A stretch of 64,000 nt of DNA from Phycisphaerales bacterium Planc_01 (GCA_001603075.1 LVBB01000109.1:186001-250000), one strand, 5' to 3'. Counted from the first letter of the stretch, positions 35,624 through 44,958 are shown. Notes: a model not told the origin generated them from the letters alone. Program-made: numbers and translations.

Positions 35624-37216
35624 ATGCGAGAATTCGTCATGCAACGGGCCAGGCAGCCTCGACGGCGGTTACTGAAGGACTTCCTGCGGTTGGCTCGCGC
35701 CGACGACCTGCTGTCAAGGCTCGGTGCCGTGATGATACGGACCAGCCCCAAGGCCACGATCTGGACCGCGGGAATCATGTCATCCGGCTATCTCTCCAAT
35801 CGGCTCGGCTTCCCCGGCTTCACAGGCGTGGAGGCCCTGGGGGCGCCGATTGTGGTCGGTGTGGGCATGCTGGGTCTGGGACTGGCGATTCGCTTCTTAC
35901 CGACCGTCCTGTCCGGCAGGTGGCTGACCGTCGCAGAGGCCGCCGATCTGAACCTCATGGAGGACTATCGCAAGTCACAGGCTCCGGCGCATCTGAATGT
36001 GCTCTGGGACAAGGTGTTCTTCTACGAATCGAGGATCCGCTATGATGCCCTGGAGCGACAGGACGAGCGGGACGAGATCCAGCGGCTGCGAAGCTATATC
36101 TGTCGGCAGATCCACACATGGGACCGCAGTGCGTTGGAACGACTGGAAATGGCCAACGATGCCGACGTGGACGCCGCGGCCATGGCCGTGCTCAGCGAAC
36201 GGGCGCTCGGCCATATCCAGGAGAAATCGCGCGACGGTTTCATCGTATCTTCGCTCTATGCGCTGCGGCATGCCCTGCCGCAATGCAGCGAGGCCTACGC
36301 GACCGGGCTGCAGCTCAGTCTCTATGAAGACCTGTGCGACGGGGCCTACTTCGACCGAAGCGACATGAAGCTCACTCAGCAGTATAACGGCAATCAACTG
36401 CTTGGGGACATCAAGAAGGCCGTGGCATTGGGAAGGGCCGATCGCCTGCGGCAGTTGCCGGCGGCGCTTTCGGCAAAGATGTGGTGCTTCCTGGTGATGC
36501 GCAGGATCGCAACCGGAGTCGGTCGAGCCGTAACCTATCTCAACGGCAGGTACGCAACCGACATATTCAATTCCCAGGTGCTCCTTTGGCCGGGACAGGA
36601 GACGGCACCGTGGCTTGACGGGTTTCCCGGAGCGTCGGAAGACATCCTGACCCTGCGAAGATCCATCGTGCGATCGGCCCTGGGCAGCGACGATCCTACC
36701 GCGTGTGCGGTCCTCGACAAAATGTTCCTGGCGTGCTTCGAATTCGCAACGGACCTGCGCGCGCGATACGACCCGGAGTACTGCGACGGCAGTCTCGACT
36801 ACACCACGGAGGACACCGGCGAGTCCATCGTGAACAATCTTGTCGATGATCTCAGAGCGCACGACTATCGCCAGACAACCATCGATGGCGCGACGCGATA
36901 CGCCGACGCCGTTCGGCGAGAACAATCCGATTTCGTGGAGTATCTGACGGCAACCGGCCGAACGCAGATTGTAGAAGCCCCGTTGGCCCTCCGAGCCGCC
37001 AGGATCGCATTTCACATCAACAGCAATGGCATCAAGGACACATTCCGGGCACGGGAGTCGGCGGCGGGCGGGTCTTCGCTCGAACGAGAGATCGAAACGG
37101 TGGCGGCAAGAGCGGCGGTATATGGCAGACGACTCGTCGGCCTGCGTCTGCATCACCAACTCACCATTCTGCTTCTCGACGGCTACAAGGATCTGGCCCA
37201 TACACTGGCCTACTGA
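35624..37216 (+). CDS. Orphan protein with N-terminal membrane segment
   Basis: A 530-residue protein I cannot assign to a family. Near residues 60-95 there are two closely spaced hydrophobic stretches (including GAPIVVGVGMLGLGLAIRFL) that could form a membrane hairpin. The remaining ~430 residues are helical, rich in Arg, Asp and Leu, with many aromatic and charged residues but no motif I recognise. AAGGA lies about 10 bases before ATG 35624. Codon use looks like its neighbours. It stands alone on the plus strand between the large glycosidase and a convergent glycosidase gene. Open reading frame and codon pattern support a real gene; function is unknown. Confidence 0.7.
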   Translation: MREFVMQRARQPRRRLLKDFLRLARADDLLSRLGAVMIRTSPKATIWTAGIMSSGYLSNRLGFPGFTGVEALGAPIVVGVGMLGLGLAIRFLPTVLSGRWLTVAEAADLNLMEDYRKSQAPAHLNVLWDKVFFYESRIRYDALERQDERDEIQRLRSYICRQIHTWDRSALERLEMANDADVDAAAMAVLSERALGHIQEKSRDGFIVSSLYALRHALPQCSEAYATGLQLSLYEDLCDGAYFDRSDMKLTQQYNGNQLLGDIKKAVALGRADRLRQLPAALSAKMWCFLVMRRIATGVGRAVTYLNGRYATDIFNSQVLLWPGQETAPWLDGFPGASEDILTLRRSIVRSALGSDDPTACAVLDKMFLACFEFATDLRARYDPEYCDGSLDYTTEDTGESIVNNLVDDLRAHDYRQTTIDGATRYADAVRREQSDFVEYLTATGRTQIVEAPLALRAARIAFHINSNGIKDTFRARESAAGGSSLEREIETVAARAAVYGRRLVGLRLHHQLTILLLDGYKDLAHTLAY

Positions 37217-37257
37217 CCCCGACGATGTCAGCCGGAAACGGAGGGTCCCGACAGGGT

Positions 37258-39063
37258 CTAATCTCTGGCCCGGTCCAGCATTCGACGAACGGCGGCATTG
37301 GGAGAGAGAATCTCCCGAGCCGAGCGGATCGTCACCGTCGGAATAGCCCCATGTTCCAGATGCATCTGCATGCGGCGTTCCTGGTCGGCGTTCTGCCCAC
37401 CCAGGTTGGCGTAGCCGAAGGTGCGGCAGAGTCCATCGAACAGAAACGCATTCAGGTCGCAACCGCCCGTGCGCTCCAGGCCGTCGATGGATTGATGCCA
37501 GCTCTTGAACAGATGCGCCTGCGCGAACGACTGCCCCTGCATGGTGATCTCGTTGAGCCCTTCCCCTGCGACCACCAGACCCCGGCCCAGGCCGGCGACA
37601 TGGCGGATCAGCTTGTGCATGCCCTCCGTGGGTGTGGTGGCCTCCACGAAACAGTTGTGCAGGTTGTGAGAGACCAGGGTGACATCGATGAACGTGGCGT
37701 CCGTCGCCAGATCATCCGTGGCCGCCAGGATCGCGCGGCCCAGAATCGAGCGCCACATGCTCAAGCCGGGATGCACCTTGACCATGACCTTCTTGTCGCG
37801 ATTGGCCAGCAGAGCCGCGTTGGATTCCGGCACGCCCAGCCCCCGGCCCTGGTACCAGCTCCAGCCGCGGAGATCATGACGTTCCAGGCCCCGGTATTGA
37901 AAGTCGCGCACATATGCATAGGCCGGGTTTGACGGATCCATATCGACAGCGTTGAAATGCGGCATCATGTGAAAACCCAAGGTTCGGCCCTTCTTGACGA
38001 AGGCCCTGGCCTTATCGTTCGGCACGTATGCCGGATAGTTTTCGTCGTACGGATCGGTACGCCAGTTGGGAATGTGCAGCAGCACGGTCTTGGGATCCAG
38101 TTCCTGGGCGAGCGCATCGAGAATCGCCTCGTCAGTCGGACACCAGCTCACGGCAAAGCGGACATCGCGGACCCAGGGAGCCCGACGTGCATGCTCGGTT
38201 TTGAGATCGTAGGCCTGCCACAGCCATTGGTGGTAGCGTGTGGCCGGCTCATGCCAGTCGCCGTCAAATACGTTGATCCGCCAGGTGAGCCCTCCGGCGC
38301 TGAGATTATTGTCCACAGGGCCGTAGGCCTGCGTATCGAAGCCCAGTCGCATGGCGTCGTTCGCCGCACCTACGCGCAAGGCTTTGTATCGGTAGCGATT
38401 GTCCTGGGTGTGTACCCAGAAGCCGCCCTGCTCGGCCTGCAGGATCGCCAGAGAGGCCTCCCAGAAGAACGGCCACTCCCAATGACTGTCTTTGATCAGG
38501 GGATCGTCCAACGGGAGCTTCACGCCCTGAAAGAATGGGGCCACCAGCTTCAGATCGGAGCGCAGGCCGGGGAGATTCCAACGGCAGGCCAGCACACCGC
38601 CGCGCGACGAGTAGGCCGCCGGCTCGACGAGGATATCACCCGTTTCCGGCTCGACGGACACGGTCAGCACACCGTCCGCATCCCAACTGTGGAAGACCAC
38701 CTCGGCGCGATGCACCGACAAGGCGTGCGTTTCGATGACGCCGAACTTGCTTTCATCCACGGAGACGGTTTCGCCGCCGCGGTACAGCAGTTGCAGGGCC
38801 GGACCGGATGCATCGGTCTTGCGAATGAATACCTCGCCCGTCTGTTTGCTCTTGAGCGAGGTCAAGATGCCCTTTTCCATGACCGCCGTCTGTGTGGGCG
38901 TGTCGATGAAGAGAATCCCGTCGCGAATCTGGATCGAAGCCTCCCGGCTCCGCGACGTCTCGACTGGCGAACCCTCGGCCGAGATCGACCCGGCCGAGAC
39001 CGAAACCGCATGGCTCAGGGCGATACTACTGCCGGCTGCTTTGAGGAAACTGCGACGATTCAT
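37258..39063 (-). CDS. Tat-exported DUF6259-like putative glycosidase
   Basis: A 601-residue protein beginning with a twin-arginine signal (MNRRSFLKAAGSS). Residues ~45-270 form a beta-sandwich-like N-terminal part. Residues ~290-560 look like a TIM barrel (TVLLHIPNWRTDPYDENYPAYVP, LGFHMMPHFNAVDMDP, DATFIDVTLVSHN, GEGLNEITMQGQS), similar in plan to DUF6259/clan GH-D-like proteins. Candidate acids are Asp in TFIDVT and Glu in GEGLNEI. GGAGCTCACCG precedes the ATG. It converges with the orphan membrane gene. Glycosidase function is inferred from fold resemblance and neighbourhood, not from a catalytic motif I can name. Confidence 0.55.
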   Translation of the reverse strand: MNRRSFLKAAGSSIALSHAVSVSAGSISAEGSPVETSRSREASIQIRDGILFIDTPTQTAVMEKGILTSLKSKQTGEVFIRKTDASGPALQLLYRGGETVSVDESKFGVIETHALSVHRAEVVFHSWDADGVLTVSVEPETGDILVEPAAYSSRGGVLACRWNLPGLRSDLKLVAPFFQGVKLPLDDPLIKDSHWEWPFFWEASLAILQAEQGGFWVHTQDNRYRYKALRVGAANDAMRLGFDTQAYGPVDNNLSAGGLTWRINVFDGDWHEPATRYHQWLWQAYDLKTEHARRAPWVRDVRFAVSWCPTDEAILDALAQELDPKTVLLHIPNWRTDPYDENYPAYVPNDKARAFVKKGRTLGFHMMPHFNAVDMDPSNPAYAYVRDFQYRGLERHDLRGWSWYQGRGLGVPESNAALLANRDKKVMVKVHPGLSMWRSILGRAILAATDDLATDATFIDVTLVSHNLHNCFVEATTPTEGMHKLIRHVAGLGRGLVVAGEGLNEITMQGQSFAQAHLFKSWHQSIDGLERTGGCDLNAFLFDGLCRTFGYANLGGQNADQERRMQMHLEHGAIPTVTIRSAREILSPNAAVRRMLDRARD

Positions 39064-39273
39064 CGGTGAGCTCCTATCTGTCAGTCACAAACACTGCCGA
39101 ATGCGATGAACACCTTACCCCTGGCGGTCAACATAATCGTTTCGCTGCAAGGCGACAATGAACAAGTTGGAACCGCCGCCGGCAGATCGGGGGAGCGCCT
39201 CTACCCGAGCAACTCATCGGGGCACGCGATTCTCTTGCCCCTTGCCTTCTCGATCGGCAAACGCGCTGCGGCG

Positions 39274-40698
39274 TCACAGTCTCCACGGGCTGCGCGTCGC
39301 GCGGGCCAGCAAGCGCGTCGCCTCCGGGTCGCCGACGAACTCTTCCTTCGCGGGGTCCCATTTCAGCGAGCGTCCGAGCTTGTACGCGAGGATGGTCAGA
39401 TGTCCCAACGACGCGCCGCGATGGCCGATCTCCGGAGGGCAGTTCGGCTGGCGGCGTGTGCGAATGCAGTCGAACCAGTTGGCGTGATGATCGTTGTCGC
39501 CGATGTTCACCTCGCGCGTGGTCAGCTTCATGCGTTCGAAGAACTGTAGGGGCGAATCATCATTCGCCCGTACCGCGGGGCCGCCCTCGATTGGCCCGCC
39601 GGTGCTCATCGACGTGACCCAGCCTCGCTCGCCGACGAACACGCCGCCGAAATTCCCTTCCAGCCGGGCGTCTGCGGGCACGGCTTTGTACAGGTCCTTC
39701 ACCATGCCCCAGTGGTCCACCAGGTGCAGGAGCGTGCCGTTGGCGTAGCGGCAGGTGAGCGTCGGGTATTGGCCCGTGCTTGGGTGGATGAACTCGACCG
39801 GCCCGCTGTTCTCGGCGTCCAAGGCGTACTGAATCACGTCCGCGGCGTGCGAGTGGTACCACGTGACTGCGCCGGCGCCGAAGTCGTCATGGAACGCCCA
39901 AGGCACGACGCCGGGGATCGGATTCCTGTGGAAGGCGCTGTTGTACGGCTGCCAAGGGGCGGGACCGACCCACAGGTCCCAGTCCAGTCCCTCGGGCACC
40001 GGCTCGGCCGCCAACGCCGGGCTCACGGGGGCATACGAACGACCGAAGTTCTCGCCCAGGGGCTGCCAGAGTGTGAAGACCGACTTGACCTTGCCCAGCC
40101 CGCCGCTTCGCACGAACGCGCAGACCTGGCGAATCGTCGAAATGGAGCGATACTGCGTCCCGGTCTGGAAGATCCGGCTGTAGCGTTGCGCCGTCTGGAC
40201 CAATCGGCGGCCCTCGCGGACGGTCAGCGAGATCGGCTTTTCACAGTAGACGTCCTTGCCTGCCTCCATCGCGTGGATCGATTGCATCGCGTGCCAATGG
40301 TCCGGCGTGACGATGACGACGGCGTCGATGTCCGGACGGGCCAGCAGTTCGCGGTAGTCGTTGTAGCTGTCACAGCCACGATACGTGCCCGCAGGACGGC
40401 GAGCAGCATAGGCGGCCTCGACGCGCTGCTTGGCTTCGTCGCGGCGCACTTCGTCCACGTCACAGACGGCCAGCACCTGGATCTCCGAGTCGCCGGCGAG
40501 GCGATGCAGGTGGCCCCGACCCATGCACCCGTGCCCGATCAGGCCGACGTTGATCCGATCGCTCGGGGCGGCGTTGCCTTGCGCGCCCCAGACCGAGGAC
40601 GGGACGATCCACGGAACTGCGATCGCGCCGGAAACGGCTGCTGTTCCTTGGATGAACTGACGCCGTGAACATCGTCCGACATGTCTGTCTTGTGTCAT
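39274..40698 (-). CDS. Tat-exported Gfo/Idh/MocA oxidoreductase (copy 4), with palindrome insertion
   Basis: A 474-residue Gfo/Idh/MocA protein with twin-arginine signal CSRRQFIQGT, Rossmann segment INVGLIGHGCMGRGH and an intact VYCEKPISLT motif near residues 144-153. The tail has HHANWFDCIRTRRQPNCPPEIGHRG. Residues 377-384 (RANDDSPL) are encoded by a 28-nt palindrome of the GGGCGAAT family lying in the loop before FFERMKLTT. The gene follows the ThuA-like gene by 11 bases and is probably co-transcribed with it. The reading frame is intact, so the enzyme may tolerate the insert. Confidence 0.85.
   Translation of the reverse strand: MTQDRHVGRCSRRQFIQGTAAVSGAIAVPWIVPSSVWGAQGNAAPSDRINVGLIGHGCMGRGHLHRLAGDSEIQVLAVCDVDEVRRDEAKQRVEAAYAARRPAGTYRGCDSYNDYRELLARPDIDAVVIVTPDHWHAMQSIHAMEAGKDVYCEKPISLTVREGRRLVQTAQRYSRIFQTGTQYRSISTIRQVCAFVRSGGLGKVKSVFTLWQPLGENFGRSYAPVSPALAAEPVPEGLDWDLWVGPAPWQPYNSAFHRNPIPGVVPWAFHDDFGAGAVTWYHSHAADVIQYALDAENSGPVEFIHPSTGQYPTLTCRYANGTLLHLVDHWGMVKDLYKAVPADARLEGNFGGVFVGERGWVTSMSTGGPIEGGPAVRANDDSPLQFFERMKLTTREVNIGDNDHHANWFDCIRTRRQPNCPPEIGHRGASLGHLTILAYKLGRSLKWDPAKEEFVGDPEATRLLARATRSPWRL
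39546..39573. repeat. 28-nt palindrome, GGGCGAAT family (coding copy A)
   Basis: Arms GTAGGGGCGAAT and ATTCGCCCGTAC around CATC, 11 of 12 pairs matched. It lies inside the oxidoreductase gene and is read in frame on the minus strand as RANDDSPL. It shares family and reading frame with the copy at 41177. Confidence 0.85.
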
Positions 40699-40709
40699 AT
40701 GGCTATCCC

Positions 40710-42215
40710 TCAGGTCGGCTTGGTTACAGCCTGGTTGAAAGTCTCGATCGTCCGTTTCAATTCATCGTCGCCGGACTCGACGCAGAAGACCACGGGACCT
40801 TGCTCTTGCCGACGCGTCTCATCGAGAAGCAAATCGATACCTCTGGCGCGCGCGGCCTTGTCCAAGCTGACGATCTGGGGGAGTCTGCCTTCCGGTGCAA
40901 TCCTTGTCCCTGGTGCGACGACGGCCTCGATGCCCATCTTTCGGGCAAATTCGACGATTTTCAACTGGCCCGCGCTGTCGGAGGGCATCGCGTCCAGGTG
41001 ATAGGTGAGCAGACGGACGCTTGCGGCATCCAGCTTGAGTCGAATCCGCTCCATCTCCTCGGCGGTCAGTCGGTCGTGGAACTTCTTGGGGATATCTCGA
41101 CTGATCTTCTGTCGATTGCTGCCGCCGACATACAGCAGACCGTGTTCTGCCGCTTTATCGATCAGTTCGAAGAGATGTAGGGGCGAATCATCATTCGCCC
41201 GTTCTCTCGATGCCGGCGGCACCAGGGCCAAACGCCAGCCGAGTCGCTCCTGCGCGCGAACGGCCGGGGTGAGCTTGGCGCTGGGCGTCGTCGGGGCCGG
41301 CAGGTCGCCGAGGGCGAACTGGGTGGCCGCCAAATAGAACCGCAGCATCTTCGGATCCCAGAAGACCGAAGGATGGTGCGCGATGGTGCAGTAGAAAACC
41401 CGTCCGCGTCCGTACTGGCGAACCCAGGCCAGCGCGTAATCGTCGTCGGCCCGCACGACGGCTCCATAGGACGGCTGCTGTTGCATATCGGTCCTGGCGG
41501 TGTCGATGCTCATGAGCACGCGAACGCGGTGGCGCGAGTACGGCTCGTGCACGCGGAAGAACTCGTCGCGGTAGTCGAAGCCCTGCCCGCCGAAGACCTG
41601 GTTGACCGGGTGGGTCGGATCGTCCAGCTTGATGAAGACGTGCTCATTGTTGGCCTTGTGGTTGGCGCCGCGGGCGCCGAGCATGATGCCGAACTCGGGC
41701 CAGTCCTCGATCGCGCCGGGCCACTGGGTGAAGGCGACGGACGTGCCGTGAACGCCCATCAGTCCGCCGCCGCTGTAGACGAACTCGACCAGGCTCTGCC
41801 TCCGTGCGGGGTCCTCGAAGCAATTGCCCACCGTGTTGTTGAAGAACACCGCGTCGAATTGTCGCAGACTGGCCGGCTCGAATACGGCCGGGTCTTTGCT
41901 GACCACCGTCTCGAACGCGCCGGTCCTCTTGCCCATGAGTGTGAACGCGGTGTTTGCGGTGGGGATGGAGGCGTGGCCGCCATAGTTGACGTTGAGGTCG
42001 AAGATCAACAGCTTGCGAGGACGCAGCGGCCTGGCCGGCGCCTCGGCAGGGATCGCTCGCTCGATGCGCTGTCGATCGTCCATATCCCCTCCGGCCTGCG
42101 GCTGTGCCATGGCCCGCTCAAGCGCCGACGCAGCAAGCGCACCGGCCGTTGCCGCGGTTCCGCCGAGGAACGTTCGTCGAGACACAAGTCCCCTGGGCAT
42201 CGTCCCTTCTTTCAT
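40710..42215 (-). CDS. Tat-exported ThuA-like / TIM-barrel fusion, with palindrome insertion
   Basis: A 501-residue exported protein with twin-arginine signal VSRRTFLGGT. Residues ~55-295 are a ThuA-like (trehalose-utilisation, glutamine-amidotransferase-like) domain: FDAVFFNNTVGNCFEDP, YSGGGLMGVHGTSVAF, GRGRVFYCTIAHHPSVFWD. Residues ~320-500 resemble a shortened sugar-phosphate isomerase/epimerase barrel (LHLFELIDKAAEHGLLYVGG, KLDAASVRLLTYHLDAM). Residues 339-346 (RANDDSPL), at the junction between the two parts, come from a 28-nt palindrome. Start 42215 has GGGAG 7 bases upstream; 42200 is an alternative. It is followed after 11 bases by the MocA gene. Role in sugar catabolism is inferred. 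Confidence 0.75.
   Translation of the reverse strand: MKEGTMPRGLVSRRTFLGGTAATAGALAASALERAMAQPQAGGDMDDRQRIERAIPAEAPARPLRPRKLLIFDLNVNYGGHASIPTANTAFTLMGKRTGAFETVVSKDPAVFEPASLRQFDAVFFNNTVGNCFEDPARRQSLVEFVYSGGGLMGVHGTSVAFTQWPGAIEDWPEFGIMLGARGANHKANNEHVFIKLDDPTHPVNQVFGGQGFDYRDEFFRVHEPYSRHRVRVLMSIDTARTDMQQQPSYGAVVRADDDYALAWVRQYGRGRVFYCTIAHHPSVFWDPKMLRFYLAATQFALGDLPAPTTPSAKLTPAVRAQERLGWRLALVPPASRERANDDSPLHLFELIDKAAEHGLLYVGGSNRQKISRDIPKKFHDRLTAEEMERIRLKLDAASVRLLTYHLDAMPSDSAGQLKIVEFARKMGIEAVVAPGTRIAPEGRLPQIVSLDKAARARGIDLLLDETRRQEQGPVVFCVESGDDELKRTIETFNQAVTKPT
41177..41204. repeat. 28-nt palindrome, GGGCGAAT family (coding copy B)
   Basis: GTAGGGGCGAAT-CATC-ATTCGCCCGTTC, with the central 8-bp arms (GGGCGAAT / ATTCGCCC) perfect. 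It lies inside the ThuA-like gene and is read on the minus strand in the same frame as the copy at 39546, again as RANDDSPL, followed by a shared TCTTCGAA a few bases downstream. Confidence 0.85.
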
Positions 42216-42391
42216 TCTCTGTCTCCCATTGAAGTCCGCAGGACAAGAACCACCATCGACAGATCGAAACCTGCACCCAATGTAGCGGATGGAAGCCGGC
42301 GGAGCAACGGCATTGTCCGCATCGGTTTGCGAAGACCTGCACCGCACCCGTCCCTATACCCCCTGTGTGGAGAATGCGGTGGCCGGTGCCG

Positions 42392-43720
42392 TCACATCTG
42401 CCAAGGCGAGCGCATCGCACGCCCCAGCATGCGATCCGCTTCGCCGTCGTCCACGAAACGCTCTGCCGCAGCATCCCATTTCACTGCCCGTCCAAGACGG
42501 GCCGAAACATCCACCAGATTGCACGTGGTGGTGGCATGATGTCCCACTGCGGCACACGCGGCGGCCGGCTGGCGGCCCCTGATGCAGTCCAGAAAGTTGC
42601 GATGGTGTCCCGGGCTGGTATACAGATGGATCTCATCGGGTCCGATGACGGATTTTGGCACCTCCACGGGGTTGGCGCTGAGGGTGCCGCCGCCGGTAAT
42701 GTGAATCCAGCCTTCGGTCCCCACGAAACGGATCCCGTCGGGATGGGGATGACCCTCGCTGCTGTAGCTCATCCGAACGCCGTTATCGTACAGAACCTCC
42801 GACTGCCAGGCAATCGCATCGTCGACCAGACCGTCGGCAGGTATCTCGGCCGATGTGGCATGCACCCCTACAGGCTTGACGTCATCGCCTATGCCCCATT
42901 GCGCGATATCGACAAAGTGCACGCCGTTGCCGCTGATGAAGCCCGTCGTGTAATCGGAAATGTAATACCAGTAGCATATTTCGTTGCCACGGGCGACCCG
43001 TTGCGGCGAAAACGGCTTCACCGGCGCAGGTCCCAACCACAGGTCGTAGTCAAACCCCTCCGGTATCGGAACCTCTGGGAAGTTCCTGCCCACCTCGACA
43101 CCGGCGTTGATCCCAATGATGCCGACCTCCACGTGTGTCAATCGTCCGATCCGTCCGTTGCGAACCAGCTCACAAGCATACCGATACGCCGCACCGGAAC
43201 GACGCTGCAGGCCCGTTTGAAGGACCCGCCCATATCTCGCGGCCGTCTCAACCACGCGTCGGCCCTCGGCAACGGTAAACGTGAGCGGCTTCTCCACGTA
43301 CACGTCCTTTCCCGCTTGCATCGCCGCAACGGCCAGCACGCCATGCCAATGGTCCGGTGTCGCAATACAGACGGCGTCGATATCCTGACGCGCCAGCAGG
43401 TCGCGGTAGTCGCGGTAGTCGACACACACGTTACCGCCATAGGACTGATTGATGCGATCGCGAAAAGCCTGACGTCTGCTCACGACCGGATCGCAGACCG
43501 CAACGATACGCGCATCCTCCTCCGCCAGAAAGGTCTCGCGGTGGTGACCGCTGATATTGCCCGTGCCAATCAAACCCAGCGTGATGCGATCGCTTGGCGC
43601 GGTCATCTCCCGCTCGCCCATGGCAGAGGACGGAACGACACAAGAGGAGACGAAGGTGCTTGCCGCACCCGCCGAGGCCGCTCGGAGAAATTCACGTCGT
43701 GTTGTTTTCGGACAACCCAT
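42392..43720 (-). CDS. Tat-exported Gfo/Idh/MocA oxidoreductase (copy 5)
   Basis: A 442-residue Gfo/Idh/MocA enzyme with twin-arginine signal TTRREFLRAA. The Rossmann fold begins ITLGLIGTGNISGHH, and the catalytic motif VYVEKPLTFT is intact near residues 139-148. The middle contains GNGVHFVDIAQWGI with the conserved Asp/His positions. The C-terminal HHRNFLDCIRGRQPAAAC is the common tail of this exported subgroup. The start at 43720 is preferred because the twin-arginine signal follows directly; the frame runs on upstream to 43960 but overlaps the AlgJ-like gene. It lies 76 bases after that gene on the same strand. Confidence 0.85.
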   Translation of the reverse strand: MGCPKTTRREFLRAASAGAASTFVSSCVVPSSAMGEREMTAPSDRITLGLIGTGNISGHHRETFLAEEDARIVAVCDPVVSRRQAFRDRINQSYGGNVCVDYRDYRDLLARQDIDAVCIATPDHWHGVLAVAAMQAGKDVYVEKPLTFTVAEGRRVVETAARYGRVLQTGLQRRSGAAYRYACELVRNGRIGRLTHVEVGIIGINAGVEVGRNFPEVPIPEGFDYDLWLGPAPVKPFSPQRVARGNEICYWYYISDYTTGFISGNGVHFVDIAQWGIGDDVKPVGVHATSAEIPADGLVDDAIAWQSEVLYDNGVRMSYSSEGHPHPDGIRFVGTEGWIHITGGGTLSANPVEVPKSVIGPDEIHLYTSPGHHRNFLDCIRGRQPAAACAAVGHHATTTCNLVDVSARLGRAVKWDAAAERFVDDGEADRMLGRAMRSPWQM

Positions 43721-43796
43721 CCTTCGATCCCCTATTCCATTGTGGCACCAAGAACCCCTGGCACCACCCCGGTACGATTGGTCGCATCGGGTCGCG

Positions 43797-44948
43797 CTAC
43801 CCCGATCCATCGGGCGCCGGCAGCGGCACGCGCTGCCAGCCTTCGGTGCCGAAACGAAGGTCCCGCTCCACGAATTCCCAGACCACGACCCTCTTGTCCT
43901 TAAGCAAGGCGGGCTTGCGCGCCAACTGCTGGCGGACCAGCGTCGAGGCGCCGCCGTCACTGACGATGCTGCTCAACCCGAATCCCAGGTTGCTCGCCAG
44001 GTGCGCGACGAAGCCGCCGCTGCCGGGCTCATCCCGCTCGAAGATCCGCAGGAAGCTGTCGCCCAGCACCAGCACCGGCGAGTTCGGATCGTCCGCGTAG
44101 AGCTGTCCGGTTTCCGCATCGACCACCTGCGTGCAATCCATCCCCTGAGGCTCGAAGAGCCGCTCGACCTGCGGCACGCGCATCATTCGGAGCACATCGC
44201 CATGGCGCTCGACGGGAGCGGACCTGGTCTCGTACTTCGTTGCCCTCTTCTCAATCCAGCCCAAATCGAGGAGCCGGTTGGCGACCGCCTCGGCTGCCAA
44301 CCTCATGCCCTCGGGCGACCAATGGCTATCCTGCGCGAGGTAACAGGCAGGACTGCCGGCCACACGCTTCGCGCGGTCATAGACCTCGAAAAGATCGAGG
44401 ATTTCAACGCCCTCTTGCTTCAGTCTCACCAGGATTTCCCTGGTCGATGCGTTGACCGATCCCGTTTCCTTGCGGGTGCGGCCTGTGAGCATCTCGGGAT
44501 ACACGCTCGCCTTGTTCGGCGCCGGCATCACGAGGAGCTGAATGCCGCGTTTCGCCAGATCGTCGCGAAACGAAATGATCGCGTCGAATACGTTTCCCTG
44601 AGTCTGCCCGCCCTCGGGCGACCACGGCTCGATGAGATACTGAACCGCGGGACGGTAGAAGAACCAGCCGTCGCGCCCCAGGATAGCGTTGTCGCCCGCG
44701 TCCTCGAGGAGAACAAAACGAGCGAACTGCATCCAGGGTCGAACCGTCTGTCCGATGCGACAGCCGCTCTCCAGGCTGCTCTCGAGGCGTCTGAGATTCG
44801 CACGCGTCGGCTTCTGCCGGAAGAGCTCCGCGATCTGCGGCGAATCGCCCTGCCGCCATTCGACGATGATCTGGCTCACAGCGACTACCGCGATCATCGC
44901 CAGGAAGACCACGCTCAGACAGATGCATGGGGAGCGACGTGCCGCCAC
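43797..44948 (-). CDS. AlgJ/AlgX-like SGNH-hydrolase-fold protein
   Basis: A 383-residue protein with an N-terminal membrane anchor (residues ~8-27) and a periplasmic AlgJ/AlgX/PatB-like domain of the SGNH fold. The D-x-H motif is AQDSHWSPEGM near residues 220-230, and the serine motif is VLVLGDSFLRIF near 295-306. Such proteins receive acetyl groups from MBOAT partners and place them on exported polysaccharide (alginate, peptidoglycan and others). GTG start with AGGAG 7 bases upstream. It follows the MBOAT gene by 10 bases, completing the pair. The acceptor polymer is unknown. Confidence 0.85.
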   Translation of the reverse strand: MAARRSPCICLSVVFLAMIAVVAVSQIIVEWRQGDSPQIAELFRQKPTRANLRRLESSLESGCRIGQTVRPWMQFARFVLLEDAGDNAILGRDGWFFYRPAVQYLIEPWSPEGGQTQGNVFDAIISFRDDLAKRGIQLLVMPAPNKASVYPEMLTGRTRKETGSVNASTREILVRLKQEGVEILDLFEVYDRAKRVAGSPACYLAQDSHWSPEGMRLAAEAVANRLLDLGWIEKRATKYETRSAPVERHGDVLRMMRVPQVERLFEPQGMDCTQVVDAETGQLYADDPNSPVLVLGDSFLRIFERDEPGSGGFVAHLASNLGFGLSSIVSDGGASTLVRQQLARKPALLKDKRVVVWEFVERDLRFGTEGWQRVPLPAPDGSG

Positions 44949-44958
44949 CGAAGCACTC

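Noticed and set aside
43720-43960. Upstream extension of the MocA copy 5 frame into the AlgJ-like gene
   Set aside because: Would overlap a real gene and displace the twin-arginine signal from the N-terminus; the start at 43720 is better.
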